Shown: in pieces, positions 26,349 through 35,561 of the stretch | Layout: every line of letters starts with the position of its first letter | How positions within the stretch are numbered: the first letter of the stretch is position 1 | DNA from: Strongyloides papillosus | Lineage: Eukaryota > Nematoda > Chromadorea > Rhabditida > Strongyloididae | DNA length: 64,000 nucleotides | Reading direction: 5' to 3' | Assembly: GCA_005656395.1 (NCBI GenBank) | Contig: SRSI01000077.1 | Coordinates: 310,001 to 374,000 of the forward strand | Program-made: the position numbers and the translations under genes | The notes under the pieces: generated by a model | What the model was told of the DNA's origin: nothing | Databases searched by the model: none | Seen by the model: only the letters and a program-made list of their open reading frames with translations

Positions 26349-27147
26349 ATGTCAGCAGTTGAACATAGCGGTAATAATAATTTTTTTAATGTATTTCATA
26401 AAATGTTTTCTTTAAGAAGATTTAATATCCGATTCAGAAACGTCAACATCTTCTGACAACAACTCCAATGCATCTGGTATATCACATATAGAAAATATGG
26501 ACCACTATGAGGTTGCTTCCAATGCAAATTCAATAGATTGTAGTGAAAGTAATGCTGATTCAGAGGAAAACTCAGAAGAAGAGGATTTAGAAGATGAGGA
26601 GGATTCCGATTATGAGGAAGAGGACTAAGATGGTAGTGAATATGCTCCTTCAGTTAGTAATTATAAAGAGGTTATAACTAATTGGGATGATTTTGAATTT
26701 GACAATATCGTAGAATCTGCTGAAGTGCAAGAGGCAGAAATATATTCAAAACTACAGATGGCTACTAAAATGATAGGGTTTGGTAGGAAACAAGATACAT
26801 TCCTTCCCCAAAATTAACTATTTCAACATAAAAACTTTAAAAAATAACGTGTTGATCCTACCAATTATTGTATACCAGATGCAAAAGAAGATACTTCATT
26901 AGTGCCTACAATCGCAAAGGCCTATTACACCATCAATGCTCATCTAGCATTGCTTATTGCTAATCCAGTTCCATTTTATATTTAATCAATATGGATAAAT
27001 CCAAATGAAAAACTTTTTTACGATTGTGGGAAAGGTCAATAAGGAATAATGATTATAATACGGCTATTAATATGCTTAAAAGGTGTGGAAAAAGGAGGGA
27101 AGTAATTCAAGGACTCCTGATTTCTTATTATTTTACGGGGATGTATT
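26349..27147 (+). pseudogene. Decayed gene of unknown family with several stops
   Basis: From an ATG at 26349, a short first exon and a plausible intron (GTAATAATA donor, CTTTAAG acceptor ending about 26417) lead into a long readable frame. It holds a Ser/Asn-rich stretch, then an acidic run (EENSEEEDLEDEEDSDYEEED). The frame is broken by a TAA near 26626 and by further in-frame stops around 26817, 26850 and 26984. Readable fragments continue past them (for example KAYYTINAHLALLIANPVPF and IWINPNEKLFYDCGKG), and then a shifted frame reads RNNDYNTAINMLKRCGKRRE. Multiple stops plus a frame shift mark a dead gene, possibly of transposon origin given the neighbourhood. I do not recognise the family. 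Confidence 0.6.
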
Positions 27148-27828
27148 TTGGGTGTGTTGAATTCAGCTGAATGGCTTTTATCTGAGTGTACGACAAATAA
27201 CTTGGCGATAGCAGTACTTGAAAAGATACAAGCTTATAATTCTTATTGGTTTAATGTGATTGAAGATAGATTCAATATTTCAAAAATTTCTTTCGACAGA
27301 GCTTATGTTAATAAACTTAAAGCATCTTTGGATGATATTAGTGAAGAAATTATGAAGAATAAAGTGATTAGAAAGAAACAAGAGAAGTTAATTAAGGTAG
27401 AGATTCAACGTGATTCTATATTACAGAGTTTTATAAGGCAATTGATCAAAATATTGAAAATATCAGAAAAAAGTTATGAATTAAGTATGTCGAAATTTTG
27501 GTTTTCATTAAAGGATGACACTGATGAGGAACCAACTGTTGAAGTAATTACCAAAGTGGATAGTATTAATAAAACTAAATGTAATCCAGAACCACCCACA
27601 ACTAACAATGAAGTGATAGTTGAAGAATGTGGCAAATTACTAAATGATGCATTAGATGTTATAACATTGGTTGATGATATTGTCAGCAATATTGGAGATA
27701 ATAATTTTATTGCTGAAAATTTAAATGAACCTCCAATAAATGTTATAAAATATTTTACTGATTATTTAAAATTAAATGTTTATTTAATTGAAAAAGTTTT
27801 ATTTAGTACAACAAAAATAGTTTATTAA
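27148..27828 (+). pseudogene. Long helical open frame, probable 3' part of the decayed gene
   Basis: 226 codons are open, but no ATG starts the frame (the first codon is TTG at 27148, with a stop a short way upstream). The product is Lys/Glu/Ile-rich and predicted mostly helical, for example DDISEEIMKNKVIRKKQEK, with an Asn/Pro linker (NPEPPTTNNE) and a C-terminal helical part. No family was recognised. It follows directly on the decayed gene in the same orientation, so it is most simply that gene's last exon or remnant. Its TAA lies 14 bases from the stop of the convergent RPA-like gene. It could instead be a separate live gene with an unseen first exon. Confidence 0.4.
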
Positions 27829-27842
27829 AATAATATAATTTT

Positions 27843-28958
27843 TTAAAGCTTTTCAGTTGCTACAACTCCCCATTTATCAGACCCTTTCTTGTTGTGCAAA
27901 CGGAATCTATAAGTATTACTTCGTAAAGAATTCATAATTTCCCGTACTGCTCGCTTTTTAGCGTTGGTATCGTTTCCATACTTTTGCACCATCTTATCAA
28001 CGTCATTTGCTTTCATGTTTATGATCTCTTCTCCTTTTTCATTGAAAACAACAATAGTATGTTGGCCGTATGGACTATTTATATTCATAACCACTCTTAG
28101 CCCGTTTCGGTATGTTTTGGATGTCTGTTTACACTCCAAACATTGATATTCGCCACCTCTCACTATCTTTACACTCGTTCTACATGATGTTCTAGCACCA
28201 CATCGTTTGTATAATATTTCATGTTCCATTGATAAGATTTGACTACGGACGTAGAAGAATTGTGGAATGTCATTGTTTAGAGCACGACTGTTGTTATTTA
28301 AATATTGATTTCCACGATCTGTGAGAACTGGATTTCTTGGAGGATTGGGAAATACATTTCTTGGAAGTTCGTTAGAAGTTTCTTGACCTTTGTACTTTTC
28401 CATACTGAAATCACCATATGTAAAAATACAATATTCGTGAGTGGTACTATTGTACCTACTGTTAGCTTCCGCGACTGTCTTGCAACTCCCTGTAATCATA
28501 TAATATTCATGTTTTTGTACATACTCAGCCATACTTGGTCTCTGCTCCTTGAAGGTCTTAATCGCAATTTCATTGAATCCACCATCGTCGCTTACGTAAA
28601 AGGTGAATATTTCTGAGCGGCCAATTTCTGTTGATGTAGGTTCCCAGATGCCTTTTCGTGTAACCTGGGCTTTTATTCTCCAACGCCTTAACTTATCGTT
28701 TATTTCAGAAATCCGTATCAAGGGTGGTGCTAGTGGGACCTGTATATCAGAAACTGGTACTTCAAGAACTTCTGTTTCAGGAGTTTGTACTTGAGAAGTT
28801 CGTGTACCAGAAATTTGGGAAACTGCTAAAGTTGAAGTGGAGGTAAGCCTTATTGAAGCTCTTTGGGATGTCTGAGAGACTGATAAAGTTGAAGTAGAAG
28901 CTTCGGAGATAGTAGGAATAACTGGTACTGGAATTCCTCCTTGACCAAGCAAAACCAT
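27843..28958 (-). CDS. RPA1-like single-strand DNA-binding protein, reduced form
   Basis: A single exon of 371 residues from the ATG at 28958. Residues 1-75 are a Ser/Thr/Gln-rich leader with a twice-repeated STL-x-VSQ unit. Residues 80-185 resemble DNA-binding domain A of the replication protein A large subunit (IRISEINDKLRRWRIKAQVT, FTFYVSDDGGFNEIAIKTF). Residues 245-371 resemble the C-terminal domain with its four-Cys zinc site (C253, C259, C273, C276) and VVMNINSPYGQHTIVVF. The N-terminal protein-interaction domain is absent and the second OB fold is missing or unrecognisable, so it is much shorter than RPA1 (about 600 residues). RPA-like proteins of this kind are carried by some Helitrons. 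The frame is intact. A hAT-type MITE sits 38 bases upstream of the ATG. Confidence 0.72.
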   Translation of the reverse strand: MVLLGQGGIPVPVIPTISEASTSTLSVSQTSQRASIRLTSTSTLAVSQISGTRTSQVQTPETEVLEVPVSDIQVPLAPPLIRISEINDKLRRWRIKAQVTRKGIWEPTSTEIGRSEIFTFYVSDDGGFNEIAIKTFKEQRPSMAEYVQKHEYYMITGSCKTVAEANSRYNSTTHEYCIFTYGDFSMEKYKGQETSNELPRNVFPNPPRNPVLTDRGNQYLNNNSRALNNDIPQFFYVRSQILSMEHEILYKRCGARTSCRTSVKIVRGGEYQCLECKQTSKTYRNGLRVVMNINSPYGQHTIVVFNEKGEEIINMKANDVDKMVQKYGNDTNAKKRAVREIMNSLRSNTYRFRLHNKKGSDKWGVVATEKL

Positions 28959-28987
28959 AGTCGAGTTAAACAATGGTACGTTCTCGT

Positions 28988-29210
28988 CTCACATACAAGG
29001 TCGGCGCGATAGTATAGGCAAACTAGGCAATTGCCTAGAGCGCAATCACGAGGAGGGCGTAAAATGACGAAAAAAATATTTCCAATTAATGGTTTAAATT
29101 ATTTTTTACATTGTGTACGGCAAATTTTAGGTAATTTTTTAAATAAAGGGCGCAAAAAATTAATCTTGCCTAGAGCGCAAGACACCCTTGCGCCGGCCCT
29201 GCTCGCATAC
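28988..29210. mobile_element. hAT-type MITE with near-perfect target duplication
   Basis: The element spans 28997-29201 (205 bp). It is flanked by CTCACATAC (28988-28996) and CTCGCATAC (29202-29210), which differ at one base and fit an 8-bp hAT target duplication. The left end reads AAGGTCGGCGC; the right end, on the other strand, reads CAGGGCCGGCGC. The CAGGGCCGGC-type terminus and the GC-rich subterminal blocks are characteristic of animal hAT MITEs. A 15-bp direct repeat TTGCCTAGAGCGCAA occurs inside each end (29031-29045 and 29166-29180). No transposase is present. Confidence 0.78.
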
Positions 29211-29690
29211 CTGTTGTGTCGAGCACTGTATAAAACTCTGGAAAAAAAAACATTAATGCACACTGTCAAATAGATTATACACAAATATTCTACACGTAAC
29301 GAATAATAGAATGCACATTAACTATTATAAACATTTATTCTACACGCAACAAATAATAGAATACACATTAATTACTACAAACATTTTATGCGCAATATGT
29401 AAAAGAATACATAAAAACATAAAGTGGATAGTAGGAATACATAAAAAAAATGTTATGAGATAAATGTAGTAGCAAAAATTTTTTTCGCTTATATATAGGA
29501 GTTTAAGAGGAGCTTAATACCATTTTCTGGATTTTTGCGGGAAAAGCAACAGTCGCCATTATCCAAAAAAAAAGGCAAAAAGAGAAAAGTTAAGTTGTTT
29601 AATGGGATGTTTTTGTTAAAAAGACGATTAAGTATCAATTTTCCAATTATTGGTGTGGATTGTTGGTATCCATGGTTGTTCGTAGTTCTA
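29211..29690. other. Non-coding part of the accessory island
   Basis: It holds the 50-bp tandem repeat and otherwise AT-rich sequence. Open frames near 29489-29740 on both strands are fragments of the neighbouring dead gene or chance frames. Confidence 0.45.
29287..29386. repeat. Two-copy 50-bp tandem repeat
   Basis: The units 29287-29336 and 29337-29386 both begin ATTCTACACG and are identical except at six positions. All six differences are transitions (C/T or A/G). It lies between the MITE and the dead phosphatase gene; no coding content. Confidence 0.75.
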
Positions 29691-32575
29691 AATCCGTCCA
29701 AAAAGCTTCCAGTAGTGGGCATTATTATCGATACGTGAAGAACGGTTTATATCTCCTCCGAGATTTCCAAAATAGGGGTCCCCATGGCGTCCTTTGTTTT
29801 CAGAAACATTCGAAATTGATTCGATTTTTGGGATGCATTGTTGCTCGCTAGCCAAATTTTCTCCTTCACAAACATCCATTTCATTTTCAGACATACAATT
29901 ATTTTTATTTAATCTAGAACATTCTATTGCAGTATCCAATTTAGAAAGCTTCTGAGATACAGTCTCCTTCAAATTGTTCAGTAAATACATTTACACCCTC
30001 CATACGACTGATGTTGTCAACATGAACTTCCTTATTAGTCTCAAAATTACAAACTTCCATACTACCACTAACAGCTGGAAGGGTCTTATTCACTTCATGT
30101 TCATTGGCAAAAATAGTTTTGTCAAAAGCACTTGAGTCTAGAAAGAGCTCATTTCTTTGACTGTGAGCTCCATTGTCCCTGGAGACATCATCTTTGCAAG
30201 TTTTCGAAGCAATCTTATCTCCCTCACCAATGACTTGGAAAATATTGACACTTCAATCTTCTAATTGGATCAAAGATCGGGAAGTAGTTTATAGTATCGA
30301 TCAAATACATTATTAGTGCAAGAGTTCCAGTTCATCCAACTCCTGCACTACAATGTATTGTTATACAATCTTCGGAATCGAAACTGATAATTCTTTTATA
30401 TAGCGCGTAGATGGACTTATGTTGATATGGAATACCTAAAACAAGAAAATTAATAAAAAATATTGCTTATTATTAAACTTACTATGATTAGGCCATCCTT
30501 GGTAGTGAAGAATGGTGAATTTCGTTTCAGGAAGACCATTTTTACTCTTTAGGTGACATTCTGTTTCACTAATGAAGTTCTTATCCATTTTTTTGAACTT
30601 TAATTTTGAAACGCAGAAATTTGCAGTTTCATAAGAGTGATGTTTTTGAGGGAAATACGGGACCCACTTTTTCCGGATCTTTAGCTTCCTCAAAACTGAC
30701 CAAGATAACAACAATTTTTACATTGTATCTTTGGATCACATCGAGCATATCATCAACGGTGTCATCAAGTGGTGCCTAAAAAAGTAAGTATTAATGATAT
30801 TTATGTTAAAACCCTACCTGACAAAGAATCATTTTTCTTTTTTTTTTGTTGTTGAAGGTGTATTCAAACTTATTAGCATGAATGAAACTGACCTTGTCAG
30901 TCTCGGGTTGCCCACTAATAGTAATTCCATGTGCATCGAAGCATTGGATATCATTAAAACGGCACCTTCTCTTGTCTTTACCATTTTTGTGATTGTCAAC
31001 TGCATTCTGGAATCTCTTGCAGTAGTTAGGAAGTATATCTGATTCTATTCTTCCGAGCTCATAAAAGACAGATTTGTATTCGTAGATTTTTCCTATATCG
31101 ACAATACTGACAAACAACAAGAATTTCCTTATTTCATCATCCATGTTGTCCTGATGTTTCAAATAATTGTAGAAGAACTTGTCATAACTTAGGTAAAAAT
31201 TAGTACGGCGTTGCGAGAAGTCAATTAAAATCTTGCTATGGAATAATGTTGTTACGATAACTTTAATTATATAGGCAAACTCGTATGGCACCAAGTTCCC
31301 TTCGTAGCGTTGTTCACGAATACTTTTAATAACCTTGAAAGGGCAATAATTGTCGTCATCAGCCTTCAATGCATTGTATATACATGCGAAATAGGTGAAC
31401 ATGTATACACATGCTCCGGTCCCTTGTGATGAGTGGATGAGAATGTTCTTCTTTGGAGCGATATTGATAATTTTTTGATATATGTTAACAAGTTGAAGAT
31501 CCGATTGAGGCATCTCATTTTCTTTCCAATTAGAAACATGATATATTTCAGCATATTTTGTTACATCTCCTTCTTTTTTATTCAACATAAACTTGCGTCC
31601 TATAACGGAGAAAACATTTACTCTGATGGTATGCATACGGGTAACAACAATGTCTCCAAATTCACGTATATGTGTTTTCCAACTCCAGTATAGATCATCT
31701 GAACCATCATCAACATCTAAGGACTTCTTGTCATATATTATTGCAATGATCGTACCAATACCCTCCTCATAAATCATTTGCCAGAAAGAAAGTTGTGTAT
31801 CAATTGTTGAACCCTAAAATGATAAAATTATGGTATTCAAATTTATAAACCTACATAAGAAAGGATATACTTTCTTTTCTTTGTATCAGTATAGACATAG
31901 TGAGCTTTGATTTTCCGGGGCAAGTTTTTGTAACACTTAACAAGTGTCCCATCAAAAAGGTCACTAATACCGACGTCGACTTCTTCGCCTCCTTCCATTT
32001 TTTTGACAACTTTCCTTTTTAATACTTTATCAGATAGATACTTTTTGTCTTTGATAGTCTTGCAATATTTATCAAACGGCTGACTTGTTATGTTATCCCA
32101 GAAGAGATAGGCATTAGGATACCTATTCTTGCGATTTAACATTTTTAAGTACGGAGATAACCATTTTTTGTAGAGAATTATTAATGGAACAACCGAGATA
32201 ATTAAGATTATAAGGATGAGTCCAACAATTAACAAGATAGCCTTGGTTTTCCCAACATTTTCAGACAATTTTTGATACCAGGATTTAGTGCTTTCCTCGG
32301 ATTCTTGGCCCCAAGACTCTGTTGTTTCCTCCGGGTCTTCATTAATCTTATTTGATCCTGGTCTTCCAGTCTCGGTATGTTTTTTTTGCTTCCGTCAACT
32401 TTTTTTTTCTTTCTGTTCGTTTAACAAAGCAACCGTATCCTTGTTAATAAATTTCGTGGTAGTCGTGATGTTTCCATCCAGAATTTTATAGATACAACTT
32501 ATTGTTTTTTTCCCATCCTCCTTTTCATCAAAAACTATAGATTTTCCTACTTTTTTAAATTTCCTTTTTATACCA
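29688..32575 (-). pseudogene. Receptor-type protein tyrosine phosphatase, disabled
   Basis: Read on the minus strand there is an extracellular stalk (about 32575-32275, rich in Lys, then Glu/Ser), a membrane span (about 32250-32190), and two phosphatase domains. Domain 1 is an intact exon 31813-30818 with FWQMIYEEG. Its signature loop is IHSSQGTGAC: the catalytic Cys is Ser and the Arg is Ala. It ends at CQ and splices (GTAGGG donor) to domain 2, which begins APLDDTVDDML at 30775. Domain 2 keeps HYQGWPNH and HCSAGVG, but the codon for the catalytic Arg is TGA (30332-30334). A one-base frame shift lies near 30665, further shifts occur in the C-terminal tail (to about 29690), and another near 32385 in the stalk. 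The gene cannot make a full product. Intron positions are otherwise well preserved, so the decay looks recent. Confidence 0.8.
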
Positions 32576-32611
32576 CCAGACTTAGACCTGCCTTCGGCAG
32601 GCCACGTCTGG
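32576..32611. repeat. GC-rich double hairpin, candidate Helitron 3' terminus
   Basis: On the minus strand, CCAGAC pairs with GTCTGG (outer 6-bp stem) and CCTGCC with GGCAGG (inner 6-bp stem) around a GAA loop, with 4- and 5-base internal loops. It is strikingly GC-rich for this genome. Helitrons end in a GC-rich hairpin followed by CTRR; here the inner stem is followed by TCTAAG, which contains CTAA. It lies about 210 bases downstream of the helicase stop in the helicase orientation, as expected of a Helitron 3' end. The base after CTAA is G rather than the usual T, so the assignment is tentative. Confidence 0.5.
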
Positions 32612-32819
32612 TCCGCAGAGCATATTTTTTAAAAGAATTTTTGTATTAAATTATTATCAAAATATTTGTATTAGAACAATTTGTCATTCAAAGAAATAAA
32701 AAAACAATCATTTATTAAAAAATGTTAAAAAAATATTCTTGGTTATTTCTTGTGATCCTCCAATTTTTCTTTTTTCTCCAAGTTACTTGTGTTCTGTATT
32801 TCCATTATTTGATTAGAAT

Positions 32820-33114
32820 CTATGCTCTAAATATTTCCCTATATACAATATTTTTAGCTTTATTGGATTCTGTTTTAACAAATAGACAATCAGGACTTTT
32901 TACACGTGAAAAAGCCACATACAATTGTCCATGTGAAAATACTGGTGTTGTTAAATCTACACCAGCTTTATTCAATGTTTGCCCTTGACTTTTATTAATA
33001 GTCATAGCAAAGGCAAGTCTTACAGGAAATTGTTTCTTTGCTAGTGTAAAAGGAAATTCTCCTTCAGAACTATATAAAACTATTCTAGGTATAAGAACAG
33101 TTTTATCTTTATTT
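32820..33114 (-). pseudogene. Helitron PIF1-like helicase, C-terminal remnant
   Basis: The frame reads VLIPRIVLY, then FPVRLAFAMTINKSQGQT, GVDLTTPVFSHGQLYVAFSR and a short tail to TAA at 32822-32820. These are the last helicase motifs (V and VI) of Helitron RepHel proteins of the PIF1 type, with the invariant TINKSQGQ and LYVA-SR. The rest of the protein (Rep HUH nuclease and the N-terminal helicase motifs) is absent. The frame is cut at its upstream side by the foldback element at 33115; beyond that element it continues in phase at about 33221-33290. It is a remnant, not a working transposon. Confidence 0.85.
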
Positions 33115-33220
33115 GGGTAAAGGTACACTAGCCGTATTGGGTTAGTATGTATTTGCCCCCCTTTGTATTAGAAGTAAATATATATTAGCCCAATACGGCT
33201 AGTGTACCTTTACCCTATTT
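33110..33220. mobile_element. 101-bp foldback MITE with 5-bp target duplication
   Basis: The element 33115-33215 consists almost entirely of two inverted arms. The outer 27 bases of each arm are perfect complements (starting GGGTAAAGGTACACTAGCCG), and the match continues with two mismatches to about 34 bases. TATTT flanks both sides (33110-33114 and 33216-33220). Taking out the element with one TATTT joins the helicase frame on both sides without a stop. It has no coding capacity; I cannot name the superfamily. Confidence 0.8.
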
Positions 33221-33300
33221 TTTAATAAGGCTAGAGCATTGCATTCAGCACATGGAGCACTGCCGTCTTTGGACACCCCATATAAGAAATAGGGATAAAG
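33221..33300 (-). pseudogene. Upstream piece of the interrupted Helitron helicase frame
   Basis: On the minus strand this stretch reads SKDGSAPCAECNALALLK and runs in phase into NKDKTVLIPRI once the foldback element is removed. The frame continuity is visible directly. The sequence here does not match the usual NGTRL-type helicase segment, so part of the gene is probably deleted or diverged. Confidence 0.4.
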
Positions 33301-33432
33301 GGTCCGTGAAAGTGTTTTATTAATGTTTATTTTTTTTTGATTTGGTAATTTGTTTAAAAAATTATCTTGTAGATTTTTTATTTATTGAAAATGTAGTGAT
33401 ATTATTGTGATGAGAGTTAGTGGTATCTATGA

Positions 33433-33726
33433 AAAAGTTTTTTTTATGACGGGGGGCTGAATTTTGTACGAGGCGATTCGTATTTCCCATCCGGTGTTGG
33501 GCATTTAATAAACGTGCTTACAATTCCCACAAAGAACGGGCTATTCCTCCTTCATCATTCTGACAAAATTCACTACGACCAGGAAAGCTTTGCTTTCATC
33601 AAAAGAAAAGGCAATATAAGAAAACAGTATAAGAGAATTCGTAATATTAATTCGAATATTCAAGGCAATCCTACTCCTCCCGGTAGTAAAGTCAGTAATA
33701 AAATCATGTTAAGAAAGATACAATGA
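33433..33726 (+). other. Unrecognised open frame of about 97 codons without ATG start
   Basis: The frame is open from a stop at 33430 to TGA at 33726. It has less AT-biased codons than the surroundings and reads GGLNFVRGDSYFPSGVGHLI and then GLFLLHHSDKIHYDQESF. The only in-frame ATG is close to the end. A preceding ATG at about 33412 is one frame away across a run of eight T. It may be an exon or a transposon-protein fragment; no family recognised. Confidence 0.3.
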
Positions 33727-34220
33727 ATTTAAAAATCCCAAAACATGTTATGGTATATATGATTTATTTATCTTATTAAGGATAATTTAAACAATATTAA
33801 TATTAATTAATATGTTTCTAGGGTTAGATAAGTTATAATATTTGATTGTATTGTGTAGTTATTGTATAAGTTAAGAAAATCCCACTAAAGGAATTGTAAT
33901 TGTAATTTTAGTAATACATAATCTATTGTTTAGGTGGGTAAGTTTTGAAGTAATTGGAATTTAAGTGATTGAAGTTAATTGAATTGAGTTAATTAGATAT
34001 ATATTGTTGTTTTGTTATTGTGCTTGTAAAAGGATATTTTAATAAACTGATAACTATTTATAAGGGGTGCACGCAAAAACTTTAAAATAAATTTCTAGTC
34101 ATAAACTATTACATTCTAACAATTTTTTTATTTCTTTATACAAAAAAAAAGTTAAATTTCAATAAAGGTGGCAGATATGTTCATATAACTTAGTTCATTT
34201 ATAACAATACAAAAATTTAT
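33727..34220. other. Intergenic, AT-rich
   Basis: No gene seen; the end of the accessory island and the 3' flank of the Gly/Pro-rich gene. Confidence 0.5.
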
Positions 34221-34703
34221 TTATTTTCCGGCATATTGTGAAGATGGTCCAGCAGAAGCATATCCTCCTCCAACTGATCCTCCAACTGGTCCAGCAGAAG
34301 CATATCCTCCACCAATTGGTCCTCCAACTGGTCCAGCAGATGCATATCCTCCACCAATTGGTCCTCCAACTGGTCCAGCAGAAGCATATCCTCCACCAAT
34401 TGGTCCTCCAACTGGTCCAGAAGAAGCATATCCTCCACCAATTGGTCCTCCAACTGGAGCAGATGCATAACCTCCACCGATTGGTGCTGGTGGTGGTTGA
34501 GCATAACCGACTGGAGCTGGTGGTGGTGGTGGTGGTGGTGGTGGAGCATATGAGGCTCCGCCGCAGGCTGGAGCTGGTGGGCAAGCTGGTGGTGGTGGTG
34601 GAGCACATCCACATCCTCCTGAACCTCCTGAACTTCCGAATAAGAAGGCGTTAGTTGATGAAGCTAGAGCAATGACAAGAGCAGATGCAGTAAAGAATTT
34701 CAT
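34221..34703 (-). CDS. Secreted Gly/Pro-rich repeat protein
   Basis: 160 residues in a single exon. Residues 1-19 are a signal peptide ending at TNA. Then come FLFGSSGGSGGCGCAPPPPP, a Cys-Pro-Ala segment, polyproline, and about six copies of a 14-residue unit (GGPIGGGYASAGPV and variants). The end is SQYAGK. The composition suggests an extracellular structural or mucin-like product, for example of cuticle or pharynx. The N-terminal 35 residues are nearly the same as those of the gene at 36665-36853. Other open frames across this DNA are by-products of the repeat. Confidence 0.82.
   Translation of the reverse strand: MKFFTASALVIALASSTNAFLFGSSGGSGGCGCAPPPPPACPPAPACGGASYAPPPPPPPPPAPVGYAQPPPAPIGGGYASAPVGGPIGGGYASSGPVGGPIGGGYASAGPVGGPIGGGYASAGPVGGPIGGGYASAGPVGGSVGGGYASAGPSSQYAGK
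34238..34470. repeat. 42-bp coding tandem repeat
   Basis: About five to six head-to-tail copies of a 42-bp unit (14 codons) such as GGTCCAGCAGAAGCATATCC followed by CTCCACCAATTGGTCCTCCA. The copies are nearly identical, implying recent expansion or homogenisation. A GGT/GTG microsatellite coding for polyproline follows at about 34517-34545. Confidence 0.85.
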
Positions 34704-35561
34704 TTTTAGTATTTTTAATGTTAATCAAATGAATGATATGATAATTTTGGAAAATTTTACCTTTTTATATATCTATTCGTGAATGCCAAATTTTTTGAAA
34801 TTCCTTAAAAACTGGTATTTACACATTCTCAGCTAAAAGGAGGTTACTTAATTTTATCTTTTGAACAATAATACTATCTAGTATCTAGCAAAAAAGGACA
34901 AGATATCTGTATATTTTGTTTTTATCAATTACCTTTTCTGCAAAAGAAGATAAAGTTCGATAAGTTGTAAAACTTCTTTTTTATTAACCCAATTTATTGC
35001 GATAGGTAAATTATATTTTCAGTATATCCTTTTATAAGAAATTGTAAAACATTGAATACTTACAAAATTATTACACTTGCATAAAGTAACTTGTTTAGCT
35101 TTTTCATTAATATAATTTATATACACATATAAAGATAACTAGATTTTTAATACCATTAGATAAATATGAATATAAAAAGTAAAAGTTAAAATTCATTAAT
35201 CTTTTAACGATCATTTTCTAATCATCCGTAGAATCTCTAACATACAATTATAATTTAAATTCATTTTCGTAAGAAATTTCATGGTAAAAGAAATGTCTTT
35301 TAGATTTTAATATATCAGAAAAATATAATTACGACATATTAATGTTATTGAATCATACAGTATATTAATTATATTTCTATCATATGAATAAATATTTAAA
35401 CCTTAAATAAGAAAATTTAATAACTCTTAATTTTCTTTAAGAGACATTTAAAAACATTGAAATAAAAAGAATTAAAAACATTTTTTATATAATAACAATT
35501 AAAAAAATAAGAAAAAAGTATCATTAAATATTTTTATTTTGAAGTTGTAAATATTATGTAA
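34704..35561. other. Intergenic between divergent genes
   Basis: About 860 bases between two divergent genes, presumably both promoters; no specific site identified. Confidence 0.5.

Noticed and set aside
34195..34654. Long open frames in other frames over the 42-bp repeat
   Set aside because: Repeat-driven, without signal peptide or plausible composition; the Gly/Pro-rich frame has a signal peptide and a paralog.
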